The notes under the pieces: model-generated
Told to the model about the DNA's origin: nothing
Database searches by the model: none
Seen by the model: only the letters and a program-made list of their open reading frames with translations
Position numbers and translations under genes: made by a program
Assembly (NCBI GenBank): GCA_017165825.1
Contig: CM029370.1
Location: 29,429,416 to 29,493,415, forward strand
Origin: Hepsetus odoe
Taxonomy: Eukaryota > Chordata > Actinopteri > Characiformes > Hepsetidae
Reading direction: 5' to 3'
Length of the DNA: 64,000 nucleotides
Part shown: positions 43,651 through 57,200 of the stretch, in pieces
Position numbering within the stretch: position 1 is the stretch's first letter
How the letters are laid out: the number at the start of each line of letters is the position of its first letter

Positions 43651-45877
43651 CTGCAGAACAAGCAAAGAACCAATCAGAAACCCTCATAGTTGATTTCATT
43701 CACCCTTTGTCATTCATTAGTTTGTCATTCGTCACCTCAAGGCAACCTGCTGGTCTGGGATTTGAACCCACAACCTTCTGGTTTAGGTCACAGTCTTTGG
43801 TTAACACTGCCCAGATATCTGCACAGCTTCCATATTTATCCCACTCGTAGGCTGGTAAGTGACGTTTATGCATTTTTAACAACCGTTTGATCCACTGTAC
43901 AGCATGAGTTCTAAAAAAGTATGTAAAAATAAACAAAAAGGCCACCAAATACAGAATCAGTTACTGACTGATCACAATTTATTGAATGCCAACATATAAT
44001 AGTGTAATAATAATGTTCTAGTCACACTACTTTGTGTTAACCAGTAAGAACTCTTTTATGGAGCACTTTTTCACTTTTTTTTAAAGAACTTTTTTATTTA
44101 GAGCTCAGTTCCCATCAGCTGGAGCACTGCGTGGAAAAATCTACATATATAATAAAAAATGGGCCGTAATTTTAACACGAGTCATATTGAATGCTTTATA
44201 TTTTGTTATAATCAAATTTAAAGCAATAGTGTGTGAAGTGGGCAGAAGTGTATCTCTGTAGAAGGTATGCACTTTATTACAACCATTTAAAAATGAACTT
44301 TTCAGGTTGTTCACCTCCCAATAGATGGCGTCATCGAAGCAGTTCTGATCCGGGGGTTGTCCCCAGAAAGGAAGCCTCATTATCAGACCTGATGGGGAAA
44401 AAAAACATGAATTACTGCAGGAAAGTGTTTAGATTCAGCTTCTGCATTTAACCCACACACACCGTGCAGCAGGGGGCAGCTGTTTAAGGCATTCGGAGAG
44501 CAGTGATGGGGCTGGTACCTTGCTCAAGGGTACCTTGGGGTCTGGGATTCGAACCCACAACCTTGAGCCAAGAGCCAAGTCCCTAAACACTAGACCACTG
44601 CTTCCCTGATCATGGCGTGTCCCCTGCCAGGTAAATGTGGTTTGACGTCCCAATAAATAAACGATTCGGTTGATAATGGCGCCCCCTTGTGGAGAATCTA
44701 TCCTCCGCTAAACATGCGGGAGATACAGGCAGGTCCCATAAGGAAAAGATGTTTAAATCACATGTGCCCACTCACCTGTGATCGCTCCACCAACCAGGGC
44801 AAAACCAAGAGACGATGCCAAAGCTGCTGCCTGAATTCCCGGAGTCACTCTAAGTACGAAAAGAAAGAGTGTTTTTAAAGAAATTAAATTTCATGAAATT
44901 TTAGGCACGACAGTATAACTCAAGTGAAAGTGACTACTAGTCATTGTGAACACAGAGAACCACAACCTAATAAATCCTCTGTGTTTAACACACACAAACA
45001 CACCGTCCAGCAGGGGGCAGCTATTTCCAGCACCCGTGGAGCAGTGATGGGTAGGTACCTTGCTCAAGGGTACCTCAGGGTAACCTAATGGTCCGAGATT
45101 CAGACTCACAACCTTCTCACAATCAGACTTCTGAACCTGAAGCTGAGTTCCTAAACACTAGAACACTGCTGCCCCAAATGGGAATTATACAGACCTGAGA
45201 GTCTTGGAGAGAAAATCTAAAAGCTTCGTGATTTTAAAATCATTTTGTGCTGTTATTATTTGAATGCAAAGTTCCCTTAGAATTTAAAAAATGTTCTTCA
45301 CTTGGGAACCCAGTTCTAGAAAACTTGGTATGGAACGATGTCTGATCTTAAGAATTTCTCCAATATTCTATGATGGTTAGTTTGTTACAGATAATTATAC
45401 ATATTCCTTTTGGATTTGGTCCTCCATACAGTCCTCTGCAAACATCTTGATCCTCTCATTTCTTCATATTTTGCTTCCAGACTTTCTTGTATTTTTAATG
45501 CCTGAGCAGTTCTCCAGATCTTCCTGAAGGACAGTGTTGTTGTCTCTCATTTTCAGTCCAGTCTCTGTACCTGAGCAGTTTGATAGTTCTGTGTTGGTTA
45601 ATCCACACAGTGATCTACGTCTGAACCTTCAAGGAGAACAAAGCGTCTAACTTAAGCATGACATGAAGCAGTGAAGAACCAGGTACAGCTGATTCCAGAT
45701 GATCAGGTGATATGTTTACTGCTGAATGCTGAGTGGAACCTTTATCTAGAACCTTGCATCTCAAGATAAGGCTCTTACATGAGTGTCCTGCTTTGATGTC
45801 TTTCATTTTTCATTACAATTAAACAGCAAAAAACATTTTTCAAGACAGATTGTGTTTGTGTGTATATGTTTGTGTAT

Positions 45878-45914
<37 letters not shown>

Positions 45915-48900
45915 GCTGTGCAGGTCTCACCCTTCTTTCTTTCCCAGTAGTGCAGCCAAAATGCCAGCTAAGCCACCCAGAATGCCGGGCATGCCGTGCA
46001 GGTTATGAACTCCACACGTGTCCTGAATGCCCAGGTTGGATGCAAAGATGGGCTGCAAAGAGAACAGGGGCAGAAAAAATATTACCAGATGAATTCATCT
46101 GCAGGCAAATGTTTGTGCACCCCGGTCAAGTTACACCATTATATATATTTTGAAATGAACAGAAATGAATGTGTCACACCTGAATATGATACATTTCTAT
46201 GAGGTTTAATAGACAAATAGCATTAACCTGACTTTCATATACTGAAAACAAATTTAATACCACACAGTTTGTGTGAGAGTTTGGGTGATAAAGTTGATCC
46301 ACCAGTGCTATTTTTTGCAAGAAATTAACGTTTATTAAACATATTAGGCCTTATTTGTAAACAGTTGTAGACAATTATAAAGCGAAATTAATTTTGTGAC
46401 CCTTCTAAGGGTGTTGTATTAACAGACAACCAGGGACTAAATTGAATACATTTTTCATCAAATTAAATCAGTTGACTCAAATCCTTCATTATGTAAAAGC
46501 AGTTTAAGCAAACAATCCGTTTACTCAATCATTTCCTTAAAACATCGGTTTATCAGTTTAATAAAACTTAAGCGAACCATCAACCTACTGCATCCAGGAG
46601 AAAGAAAGCCATTTCTAGTTTTCTTTGTAAAATAATAGAACAAATTTGACTCTATTGCTCTATTTCTACTGGTCAGTTTGTCATGATGGCAGCATCACAT
46701 GTTTATTGGATATTCTTGGCTTTGGGACAATAAATAAATAAATAAATTAGAAATGTTCAGTTTAATCAACCCTTCAAAAAGTTAAATCAGCCAGTACTTT
46801 ACTCAGATTAAACTCAGATTAAACATCTGATCTGATCTTCCATGAAGTTAAACCAGTTGAATTGCTTTGTGTGTGTGTGTGTGTGTATTTGTGTGAGTGT
46901 GTGTGTGTGTGTGTGTGTTGTGTAGCTGGATGTACTTACAGTGAGGAATTTGAAGCCGAGGGTGGAGATGATTCCAGCCGTGACTCCGATCAGCATGGCT
47001 CCATATGGGCCGATGTTCATATCAGCACATGTCCCAACAGCGACTCCTCCAGCCAGCGTGGCGTTCTGGATGTGAACCTGCAGCACAAAGGATCATCAGG
47101 TAAACTCCATCACCTCTCTGTGTGCTCAGAGATTTTTATTCCATTTTAACCATTACAGCAACTCAACCAGCCCTGTCTCCCTGGAACGTACCCTCCACTG
47201 ACTGTCACCTTAATGCTGAAAAATGGGTACGGTACCTTGCTCAAGGGTATCTCAGGGCAACCTCCTGGCCTTGGATTTAAACCCCTGATCTTCTGATGCT
47301 GGAGCCTAGTCCCTAATAAGTAGGCCACTGCTGAACTGAAAGTGACTATTGGTCATTGTGATGTAGGCCAGTTTATTTAAAGTAGGTTATGGTTGCAGAG
47401 CAAGAGACCAGACATTACACTGGTGCAGTGGTGGCCTAGTGTTTAGAAGGTTGTGGGTTCAAATCCCAGACCAGTATGTTGCCCTGAGCTTCCCTTTATC
47501 AAGGTACCATCCCCCTCACTGCTCCCTGGGTGCTGGATATGTCTGCCCCCTGCTGGACAGTGTGTGTGGGTTAAGTTGCAATTCACTGTGTGCTGTGCTC
47601 ACGTTCACTTCACTTAGCCAATCAGAATATAGAAACAGAACCAGTTGTTTTTTTTCTTCTATACATTGTAAATAAATACATGAGGCATACCGGTTGTTCA
47701 GTTTATGCAGAAACATAAGAAACTGTTATTTAATCGCCTTCCTTGCTGCTTGAGTTACGGATTCATGAGTTCTTCTGTCAGTTTTGAAAAGTTTATTGAG
47801 GTTCCTCTCACCATGTCCAGTTTGCCCTTCTCTTCCACCAGGCTGGAGGTGGCGTAGGCTGCCAGGGCGCAGGCGGCCAGAGAGAAGTAGGTGTTAATGA
47901 TGGCCGTGAGCTGTGGAGCTCCAGGATCAGCAATCGCGGAGTTAAAGCTCGGCCAGAACATCCAGAGGTACACAGTGCCTACAGGCAAAGAGAGAGCAGG
48001 GTCAGATAAACGCCTCTCGCCCCACAAGACAGAGCCCAAGCTTAACTTTTACAATAATATACAGCAGCTTTACAGTAAATAACAGTGACTGTACCTTTGC
48101 AGAAACTTTACATTTACAATAACCATATAGTACCTTTACAGAAACTTTACATTTACAATAACTATATAGCACATTTACAGAAACTTTACATTTACAATAA
48201 CCATATAGTACCTTTGCAGAAACTTTACATTTACAATAACTATATAGTACCTTTGTAGAAACTTTACAGTAAATAACAATGACTGTTCAGTACAGAAACT
48301 TTAAATGTCCAATAACTATATTGTACCTTTACAGAAACTGCAATATAGTACCTTTACAAAAAACATTACAGTAAATAACAGTAACTTTACTACACTGTTA
48401 CAGAAACTTTCCATTTAAAATAAGCATACAGTAATTTAACAGAGACTTTACTGTAAATTCCAGTATTTTACACTAATATTGCAGAAATCTTGAATTCACA
48501 ATAACTAACAATAGTAACAATAACTTTACAATGTTACAAAAACTTTAAAGCAACATTACAATGACTACCTGTTAACTAATATATAGAAGAAGAAAGAAGA
48601 TGCAATGAGCGTGGACATACCGATCATCGCGAACATGTCGGAGTGGTAGACGGACCCGTCGTTCTCGTGGCCGTTCCGGAGGCCTGGCCGATAAAGAACA
48701 CGAGCCACTGCGAGACCAAAGTAGGCTCCGAATGCGTGGATGGTCATGGAAGCCCCAACATCAGAGGCCTGCACAGAGTTAGATATACATCATATAACCT
48801 TCCATAACTCTTCATCAGTCAGACACATGATGTGACTGAGCAATGATGGTGACGGTGAGGTAGCTTCACGTGGTGCCCATAATTGTGGAGCTCAGTGTGT

Positions 48901-49388
48901 ATCCAAATATTTAATATCTGAGATCTGGAGATTTGCTGGGTGAATGAATGAATGAATGAATGAATGAATGAATGAACGAATGAATGATTCACCCCAAGCA
49001 TGGATACGGCAACGTGCTCGTTGATGCAGAAGGTGGTGATCTCCAGCAGGGTCATGATGAGGAGCTGCACTGGGCTGGTCTTCCCCAAAACTGCCCCAAA
49101 GGAGATCAGCACTGTGGCGGTGCTGAAATCTGCGTTGATCATCCTGTGAAGAAACGAGTGCAGGTGAGCAGTCCTTCCTTCCCCTCTATCAGCACAGCTC
49201 AGCTTTCTACTCATTCTGACAATGTTCAGATGAAGGACTGAGCAGTTCCTCAACCTGTTCCTGCTGCTCCAACTCATCCATCTCCATTCAGATCCTCACC
49301 AAGCACAACAAAAACAGACGAAAACAGGCAGACTGATACATGGCTAGATAGATAGATGGATAGATAGATAGATAGATAGAGAGATAGT

Positions 49389-49432
<44 letters not shown>

Positions 49433-51243
49433 CAGATAGATATATTAGAGATCTGTTTACTTTTCTATGGAAAGTTTGATCTTTCCATCGTCCAGGTGCC
49501 AGATGTTCTGGAGGAGTAAACCCCACTGCAGCCCGAACGCAGCCAGCAGCAGGTTGAAGCCCACGCTGCTGAAACCATATTTCTTCAGGAAGGTCATGAG
49601 GAATCCAAAGCCAATGAAGATCATCACATGGACGTCCTGAAACACTTAAAGCACAGACAGAGAGAAGATGAGAGGAGTTTCATCTCATGCATCTCCTGAT
49701 TGATGATTAGTGATCACTCAACTGTGTTTTAACGGGGCGGCCCTGAATGGCACACTCAGAGTAGAGTCCAGGTTAAACAACTCTGCTCCAGAACATTTAC
49801 ATCACAGTGATGATGCTGAAAAGGACAAGTCTCGTAGTAGCTCCGAGGAACAGGGCACCTGAACACATGAGAGGGACACTGTTACTCACCGTGCCAAAGA
49901 CAAAGGAACTCAGTCTGGAGCTCAGAAAGAAGATAGTAGAGGCTCATGATAAGGGGGGAGGCTCAGCCTCAGGCAGAGGGAGCCTTGTTCGGGTGCATGA
50001 CATCATGAAAAAAGAGAATTATGTTGACATTTTGAGGGAGAATATGCAGAAATCTGCTCGTAGTCTAGGCTTAGGTCATCGCTGGGTCTTCCAACAAGAC
50101 AATGACCCAAAGCATACATCAAAATTATTCCAACAGTTCCTCAAGGGCACCAAAACCAAGATCCTGGAGTGGCCCGCACAGAACCCAGACCTCAGTCCTA
50201 TTGAGAATCTGTGGAGGGTGCTCAAAGTGAATGTCCATGCACGGAAACCATGCAATTTGGACCAGCTAGAACAATTTGCAATGGAAGAATGGGCCAAAAT
50301 CCCTCAGAGACCTGTGGCAACCTAGTAAAGAACTGCTCTAAGAGATTGTTGTCAGCTGTGGCTCAGAAAGGGGACACTACTGACTATTAATGGCCAGGGG
50401 GCTAATAATTTTGGATGTCTCATTTTTGCCCTTTCTTGTTTCAACTCGGTGTATCAATGAAATATCCTAATTAAACTTAGTGTACATTGTTTTTATAGTG
50501 TATTTGTTCCCAAAATAACAAACACTTGTTGTTAACGGTCATTTTCATGGAGAAATCAATTGTGTTGTCTAATTTCATAAGGGGGGCTAATAATTTTGGC
50601 CTCAACTGTAGATAGATAGATAGATAGACAGATAGATAGATTCCATGTCTATAGGGTCTACTCATCTGAATTCTATCTTTTCCCCGGTGGTTCAGTGAGC
50701 AGCAGCCGAAGTTTCAGAGTCTCTGGACTGCAGGATGTGAACTCCACCATGGAGCTGATAAGGATCAGGACTGATTGCCAAGTACTGTCTGAGGACCCCA
50801 TTTCCACTCGTTTGGAGACTTTAAACAATGCAGTACTGAGGTGTGGGAGGTGTGGTGTGTGTTGGAAGTAGGGGTTGTGCTCCCAGGTTCCTCTGAAAGC
50901 CCCGTCTCCTTCAGTAAAACATGTCTCCCTGCTGGAAGACGCCCATCCTCTACATTAGCCGAGCCCATGTCTGGTAAACCCATCAAGGTGGAACTTTGTT
51001 GGGTTTACCAAGGTGGAAGTGTATCTACATCCTTCTGAGGTCCAGAGTGGAGTTCCCTTCTTTTCTAGCATTCTGGCAATTATTTTATGCAGAAAGTGAT
51101 AAAAACACTTCACATCTCTCACTCATTTTCTGAGCCGCTTGTTCTGATTAGGGTTGTGGGTGGTACTGGAGTCTATCAAAGCTCTCACAGGGCGAAAGGG
51201 AAAGGGATACACCTTGCACAGTTCATCAGGCTATTGCAGGGCA

Positions 51244-51276
<33 letters not shown>

Positions 51277-54200
51277 CTAGGGTACAATTTAGAGTTTCCA
51301 ATCCACCTGATGTGTTATTGAACCGTGGGAGGAAGCTGGAGCTTCCGGAGGAAACACACACAGACACTGGGAGAACAAACTCCACATAGAAAGGACCCGG
51401 AACGTTCCATCTGGGAATCAAACCCAGAACCATATACAGCCTGCTATATTCAAGTAATAGACCATAAACAATAGAGGTGTAATGTTATTTTAATGTGTTG
51501 TTGAGGAACAATTCTCCAGATCTTCCTGAAGGACAGTGTTGTTGTCTCTCATTTTCAGTCCAGTCTCTGTACCTGGGCAGATTCAGAAGCAGTGTGGAAT
51601 CATCTCCACAGAGAACGGAGAACAAAGGCAGCCAACGTCCAAAGAAGAGCTTTGGGACGTCCGAGAAGAATGGAGCTGGTATAAGAATAACGGTGGTGGT
51701 GGTGAATACTGACTTTAAAGCTAGAATGAAACTCTCTTTGTGTTTAGACTGGAGTTACATGTGTTTGTACACAAACCACTGAACCTACTGTCTCACCTTC
51801 ATACCGGACAGAAAGAAACGAGGGATCAAGGCTTTTGCACAAAGCTGTACATAATTACGGAAAAAGGAATCAGATTTACGGTACTTTACTTCATTATGTT
51901 TGCAATATAAAGTCTGAAGAGAAATGCTGGGAAAGAGACTCTTTAATACACGTTTTCACTTGTTTTATTTCATTCTATTTGACTTTAAGTAGCATTTAAT
52001 GTTGAGGTAAAGCTTCTAGCTTTACTTCTTGCAGGTCTCTTCTGATAAAAGTGTTAAAGCTGCTAAATGAATCAGTGCAAGTGTAATATAATGTAGATAC
52101 AGATGGTGATGAGATAATTCCATGATTTATCAGAATCAGCATTTATTGGACCTTGTTTGATGGTACAGGGGGTTGAACATGCACTCCAGGGTGCAGAAAC
52201 CACCAAAACATCAGGCTGGTGTGCAGATTTAAATGCGGTTTGGGTGTCGCCCTTGTTTTGCAGAGCAGTCTTTATAAGCCTTGTTTCTCGCTTTCTGTGA
52301 AAACAGTAACACTGATCAACCAACATATGGAGCCTGAGATTGGTGGCCTAAACATCAGTGCTGCTCTTAAGCTGGTCTGGAACAGCATCTCCACACTAAC
52401 TGCTCAGGAACAATTAGGCTGAGATAGAGGCTCAGACTAAACAGGAAAAACACAGCTTCAAAACAATTGCAGCGAGATGAAAAATGCCGAAATTCCAGTC
52501 TTATCATAAAAACATGCCAGAAGAAATATCATTTTAGAGCAGCACCGCCCTGAAGAACCTTCCAGAAAAGTTCCATCGATGCAGAGAAGTGTGTCCCATT
52601 ATTTTCAACCTTACTGCAATTAGCGATGGGAAGTACTTGGTACCAAAGTACTTTGGTAGAGTTTTCAGGAATCTATACTTGAGAAATACAGAAAAGACGT
52701 CCCTCTGTGTGTCCATGGGTGCAAATATCCTTCAGACGAGACATGTCTCACTTTTTACTTTTATTGTTTGAGTACATTCCTGTAATTTTTACTTTACACT
52801 CTCAGTTCATTCCTGTACTTTTTACTTTTATACTTTGAGTACATTCCTGTACTTTTTACTTTACACTCTCAATACATTCCTGTCCTTTTTACTTTACACT
52901 CTCAGTACATTCCTGTACTTTTTACTTTACACTCTCGGTACATTCCTGTACTTTTTACTTTACACTCTCGGTACATTCCTGTACTGTTTTCACTCGGACA
53001 GAGCAAAAGTATTTGAATCAGTACTTCTACTGGAGGAAAGAAAACATGGACCTTTGTCCCATTTGCTTTGTGGACCGATAGAAGAAACAAATAAGCCTGA
53101 AGCAAAATCACAGAAGGTCCCACTTAGAATTAGCAGAAGTAAACACACTGCTACAGGATGTTAAATAGATTTGGAAGTAGGAGTTGTCGTAAAATGCCCG
53201 TAGCGTAAAAAAAAAACCAACAAAATTTCACCTCTAAAGAATGAGGTTATAAAGAGTGTCGCTCAGACTGAATTAGGCACAGTAAAGGGCAGCGAATCAG
53301 AGCAGAGTTGATTTATATATATCAGTGAATAACTAAAACAGCATTTAATCATAAGGCATAAAGAGGTTAAAAATAATGAAAGAAATTAATTATGACTGCA
53401 TTTTTGGTGAAACAACACATGCCAATATTACAAGAGTAAAATGTAGGTCATGGGCCCTTTGAAGACCAGGTTCAACCTCCTTGTTTTAGAAAGGATTGGA
53501 TCAAGCTGCTCTCTTCTCTGAAAACCAAGATCTGCAGAAGGAGCATTGTGGAGGTGACGTGCATGCAGTTCTACAGAGCACAAAGGCTCATGGGATTGGC
53601 AATGGAAACCACATCACTTTTGTGGCTCCTTTCATCTTTTTCTGCATTTCCGTCCCATTGGCTGGACTTGCGTGTTCTGCAGCTTTTTAAGCCACGCCTA
53701 GCCAGGCTGTTTATTTCAGAGCGGAGAGACCTTTGACCCTAAACCTAAAGGTCAGACTGATAGATTTAAAATCACTGATAAAACAAACAGGATTAAACAC
53801 AAACACTTTCTTTGAGCCCAGTTAAACAGCATTGACAGAACCGAGTCAGAATCATGGCATAAACTGAAATGACAGATTATGTCCATTCATATAACAGAAC
53901 AATAACCAGTCATCACATTTTCACCTGGCTGGATTATTAATCCGATACTTATCAGGCTATTGGACACTTCTGGAGATACACAAACTTTAACGTAGTCCAC
54001 AGTTTCAGGCTGCTGGGCTGAATGTTTTTGATTCGTTTTCCTTGTTCTTGACTTTTTTGGGTTTAATCTCATCCTGTTTTGCTGGTTCAGCTCCTCGGCT
54101 GCTTTACTGCTCCCTCTCAAGCTTCAGTGTTTGATTTTATCCAGAAATATCCAGAAATAGAAAACAGAGATGAATACACATCAGCTGTAGGTCTGCAGGA

Positions 54201-57200
54201 GGCCTGCAGCAGATCTAGTTGTACTTCTACTCTTCACTTTAAGCAAGAGTGCATCTGATGATGGCCAGGAGCCATCTGTCTGCATTAAACATCTGACCGT
54301 TTCATCAACCTGCTCTCTGAGACAGGACCAACACATCGCTTTGGCTGCGACAAAACTAGTTCCGCCTAACTAGACTAAAACTACTGCTGGGTGAAGTGGC
54401 TCCTGTCAGTGTGTGGATTTGTTAGGAAATGAGTGACAATCAGTTGTGAAGTTGATGCTGGGCAAACATCTGATGACTGGACACCCAGGTCATCTGTGTC
54501 ATCTCCAACATGGCCGATCTTCTGTGCAGTGCTCGGCACTGACCAAAGGGCTCCAAGGAGGATGAACCAGTGATCCAGTAGCAGGATCCTGACAGACCAA
54601 GGGGTTTGAGAGGAGTGAAGACTAATCCATCTGATCCCACAGAAGAGCTGCTGAAGCACAGACTTCCATCCATCAGCTCTTAAATCTGTTTTCTCTCTTA
54701 ACTTTTTACATTACACTCTTTTTAGTGATGTCACTCCTTCTTCGGATTGAAAGATTGTGGGTTCAATTCCCTCACCAGTAGGTTGCCTTGAGGTACCCTT
54801 GAGCAAAGTACTGTCCCCGTCACTGCTCCGCGGACGCTTTCAGTAGCTGCCCCCTGCTGTGTGTGTGTGTGAAACGCAGGTGTTGAATTTTGTTGTGTTG
54901 TACAATGACAAAAATAGTCACTTTCACTTTCTTGATCATTTGGTTTGGACCAGAGGAAGATCTTCTAAGTCTTGGTTCCTCCTGAGGTTCTTCCTGAAGT
55001 TTGAGGGTTCAGACCGGGTGTAAAGCTGCTTTGTGATGACGGCTGTAAAAAGCACTAAAGAAACTAAACCCAGGGGGGGCATGGCGAGAGGGTTGCTCTG
55101 TAATGGACTGGTGACATGTCCTGTGAGAGCTGGGTTAGATTCCAGCACCACTGGTGACTCTAATCGGGACAAGCGGCTCAGAAAATGAGTGAGTGTGTGA
55201 CTTGACCCACAGCATGTTTTCTACCCCAACCTCTGAAGAGCACCAACCTGTTTTTTCTTTGCTTCAGCTGCTGTTTCACAACTGGGATGATCATTTCTGA
55301 CTAACTCAGGTCAGAGGTCATCAGCTGCTGTTTGCCTGCCCACTGTTCTTCTCTGTGATCTCCTCATTGATCGCTTGGTCCCATATTTCACCCTTTGGAG
55401 GGAGTAAGTGTGTAAAACCCACAGAATGGCCCTGAAAGCCTGGGAGTGAAAGCTTTGTAGTGAGTGAAGGCCGTTCTCAGTGTAATAGCCCACAGAGTAA
55501 ATCTGACTTTCACTAAAGGTGTGTTTTATTTATTTAAATCTCTTATCCCCACGGGCTGCTCTCACTTATCTCCAACAAACAACCCTGCTTTGAACTCTAC
55601 ATGTTTTTTGCTCCCATTCATGCGTAACACAACTCCCGATAAGCATCTCAAAGGCTTCATTTGTAGCACAAATGGAAGGAAGGCCCCTTTTTCCCCCTCC
55701 TGGGTCAGAGTGACTCAATTACTTTCTATCAGCAATAATTTGGCGCTTGCTGAGCAAGGCTTATCCTTTTGCATTTTTTCGAAAGTGCATTCCTTCCTCG
55801 TTTTTTTTTCCCACTTTGAAGCCACAAGCATTAAAGTCTGGTAGGTTTCAAGCGACCCCGACTCAGAAGGACCCCACGACTTTCCCACCGCGCTCCAACA
55901 TCTGGGACCCCTGCTTATCATCTTTTTTTCTCCTTTTTAGGAAACGGCTTATGCAAACGGATCACCGGGTCCAAGCGAAGGCTAGACGTGTACTTTTTTA
56001 TGAAGCAATGGAGCAAAGAACCTGCGTGCAATTAAGGCAGCAATTGCAACTTTTTTTTGGCACTGCAATTGAAATCTGAAGCATCTGCAGGGGAAAGATC
56101 TCACTCATGCTTTCTATAATAGCGTGCTTATAGTTTTTGTCGATGAGAAACTGCCTTGTTCAAGTAGACATTCTTTTTCACCTCCAATAATATCGAAGGA
56201 ATATATGTGATGGAAATGATGCACATTTGGGAAAGTTTTCGGTTCATTATTTCTGTAAATTTGAGCGTAAGACTAAAAGACGTCCACCTTTTATGACAAC
56301 GTAAACCTGGACAGACGTTAACAAACATCTTAGACAAGCGTCACTCTTCGTAAAGGCTACTTTCATCTGTTTTCAGCAGCGACAGACTGGTGTTTAGGCA
56401 CTAAGTACCAGGATTAGAAGATCTTGGGTTCAAATCCCAGACCAGTACCGTGATGTACCCTTGAGCGGGTTTCCGTTCCCATCACTGATCCCCGGGTACT
56501 GGATATAGCTGCTCCCTGCTGGACAGTGTGTGTGAGTTACCATGACAAATAGTCAATTTAACTTCACTTTCTGAAGAACTCACCTAATAGTGGACGTTCA
56601 TTAGAATACACCTTTGTTTCATTTACTTTTACAGCATCAAGCTGACGCTCTATTCCAGAAATGTACATCGTGCTTCATGTCCATCTGCTCCTCAGTCCTG
56701 TGATCTAGATTAAGTCAACAACTGTCCATCAGCTATTTTCCAGCTAAACAACACGCTCATTACCTCTCTGACTGTCAAAGTATCTAATACCTATACAATC
56801 ACAAGCCTCAAAGTGATTTTTTGGATATTACAGAGATACAAATGTTGAAAAAGTATGAGAACAGGGCTAGTTAGGTTTATTAAAACCCGTGTCTAATTTA
56901 TTTCATGTCAAAACTTCATGTAGATGTAACGCAGCCTTATGAACGCTACTAATTTAAAGGCCGCTGTCGTTATGGAAACATTGGAACGACGCCCCTTATT
57001 TTTTCTAATTGCTCACTAGCAGCCCAACGCACATCCTACAGCCTACATGCAGAGGCGTCGACCAACTGAGTCCGGAAACACAAACTTTTTCTTTAAATAA
57101 GCTGAAGCAGATCTACACACCAGTTAGAAAGTTTTTTGGAAAGAAATAATTCACAGCACCATCTCTTCGTCTCTGACATTTTTGACATTGCTTGTTGTTA

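Noticed and set aside
49807..50325. Host gene reading for the 172-codon frame in rhcg intron 1
   Set aside because: Clear Tc1 transposase blocks and a terminal inverted-repeat end identify a transposon remnant.
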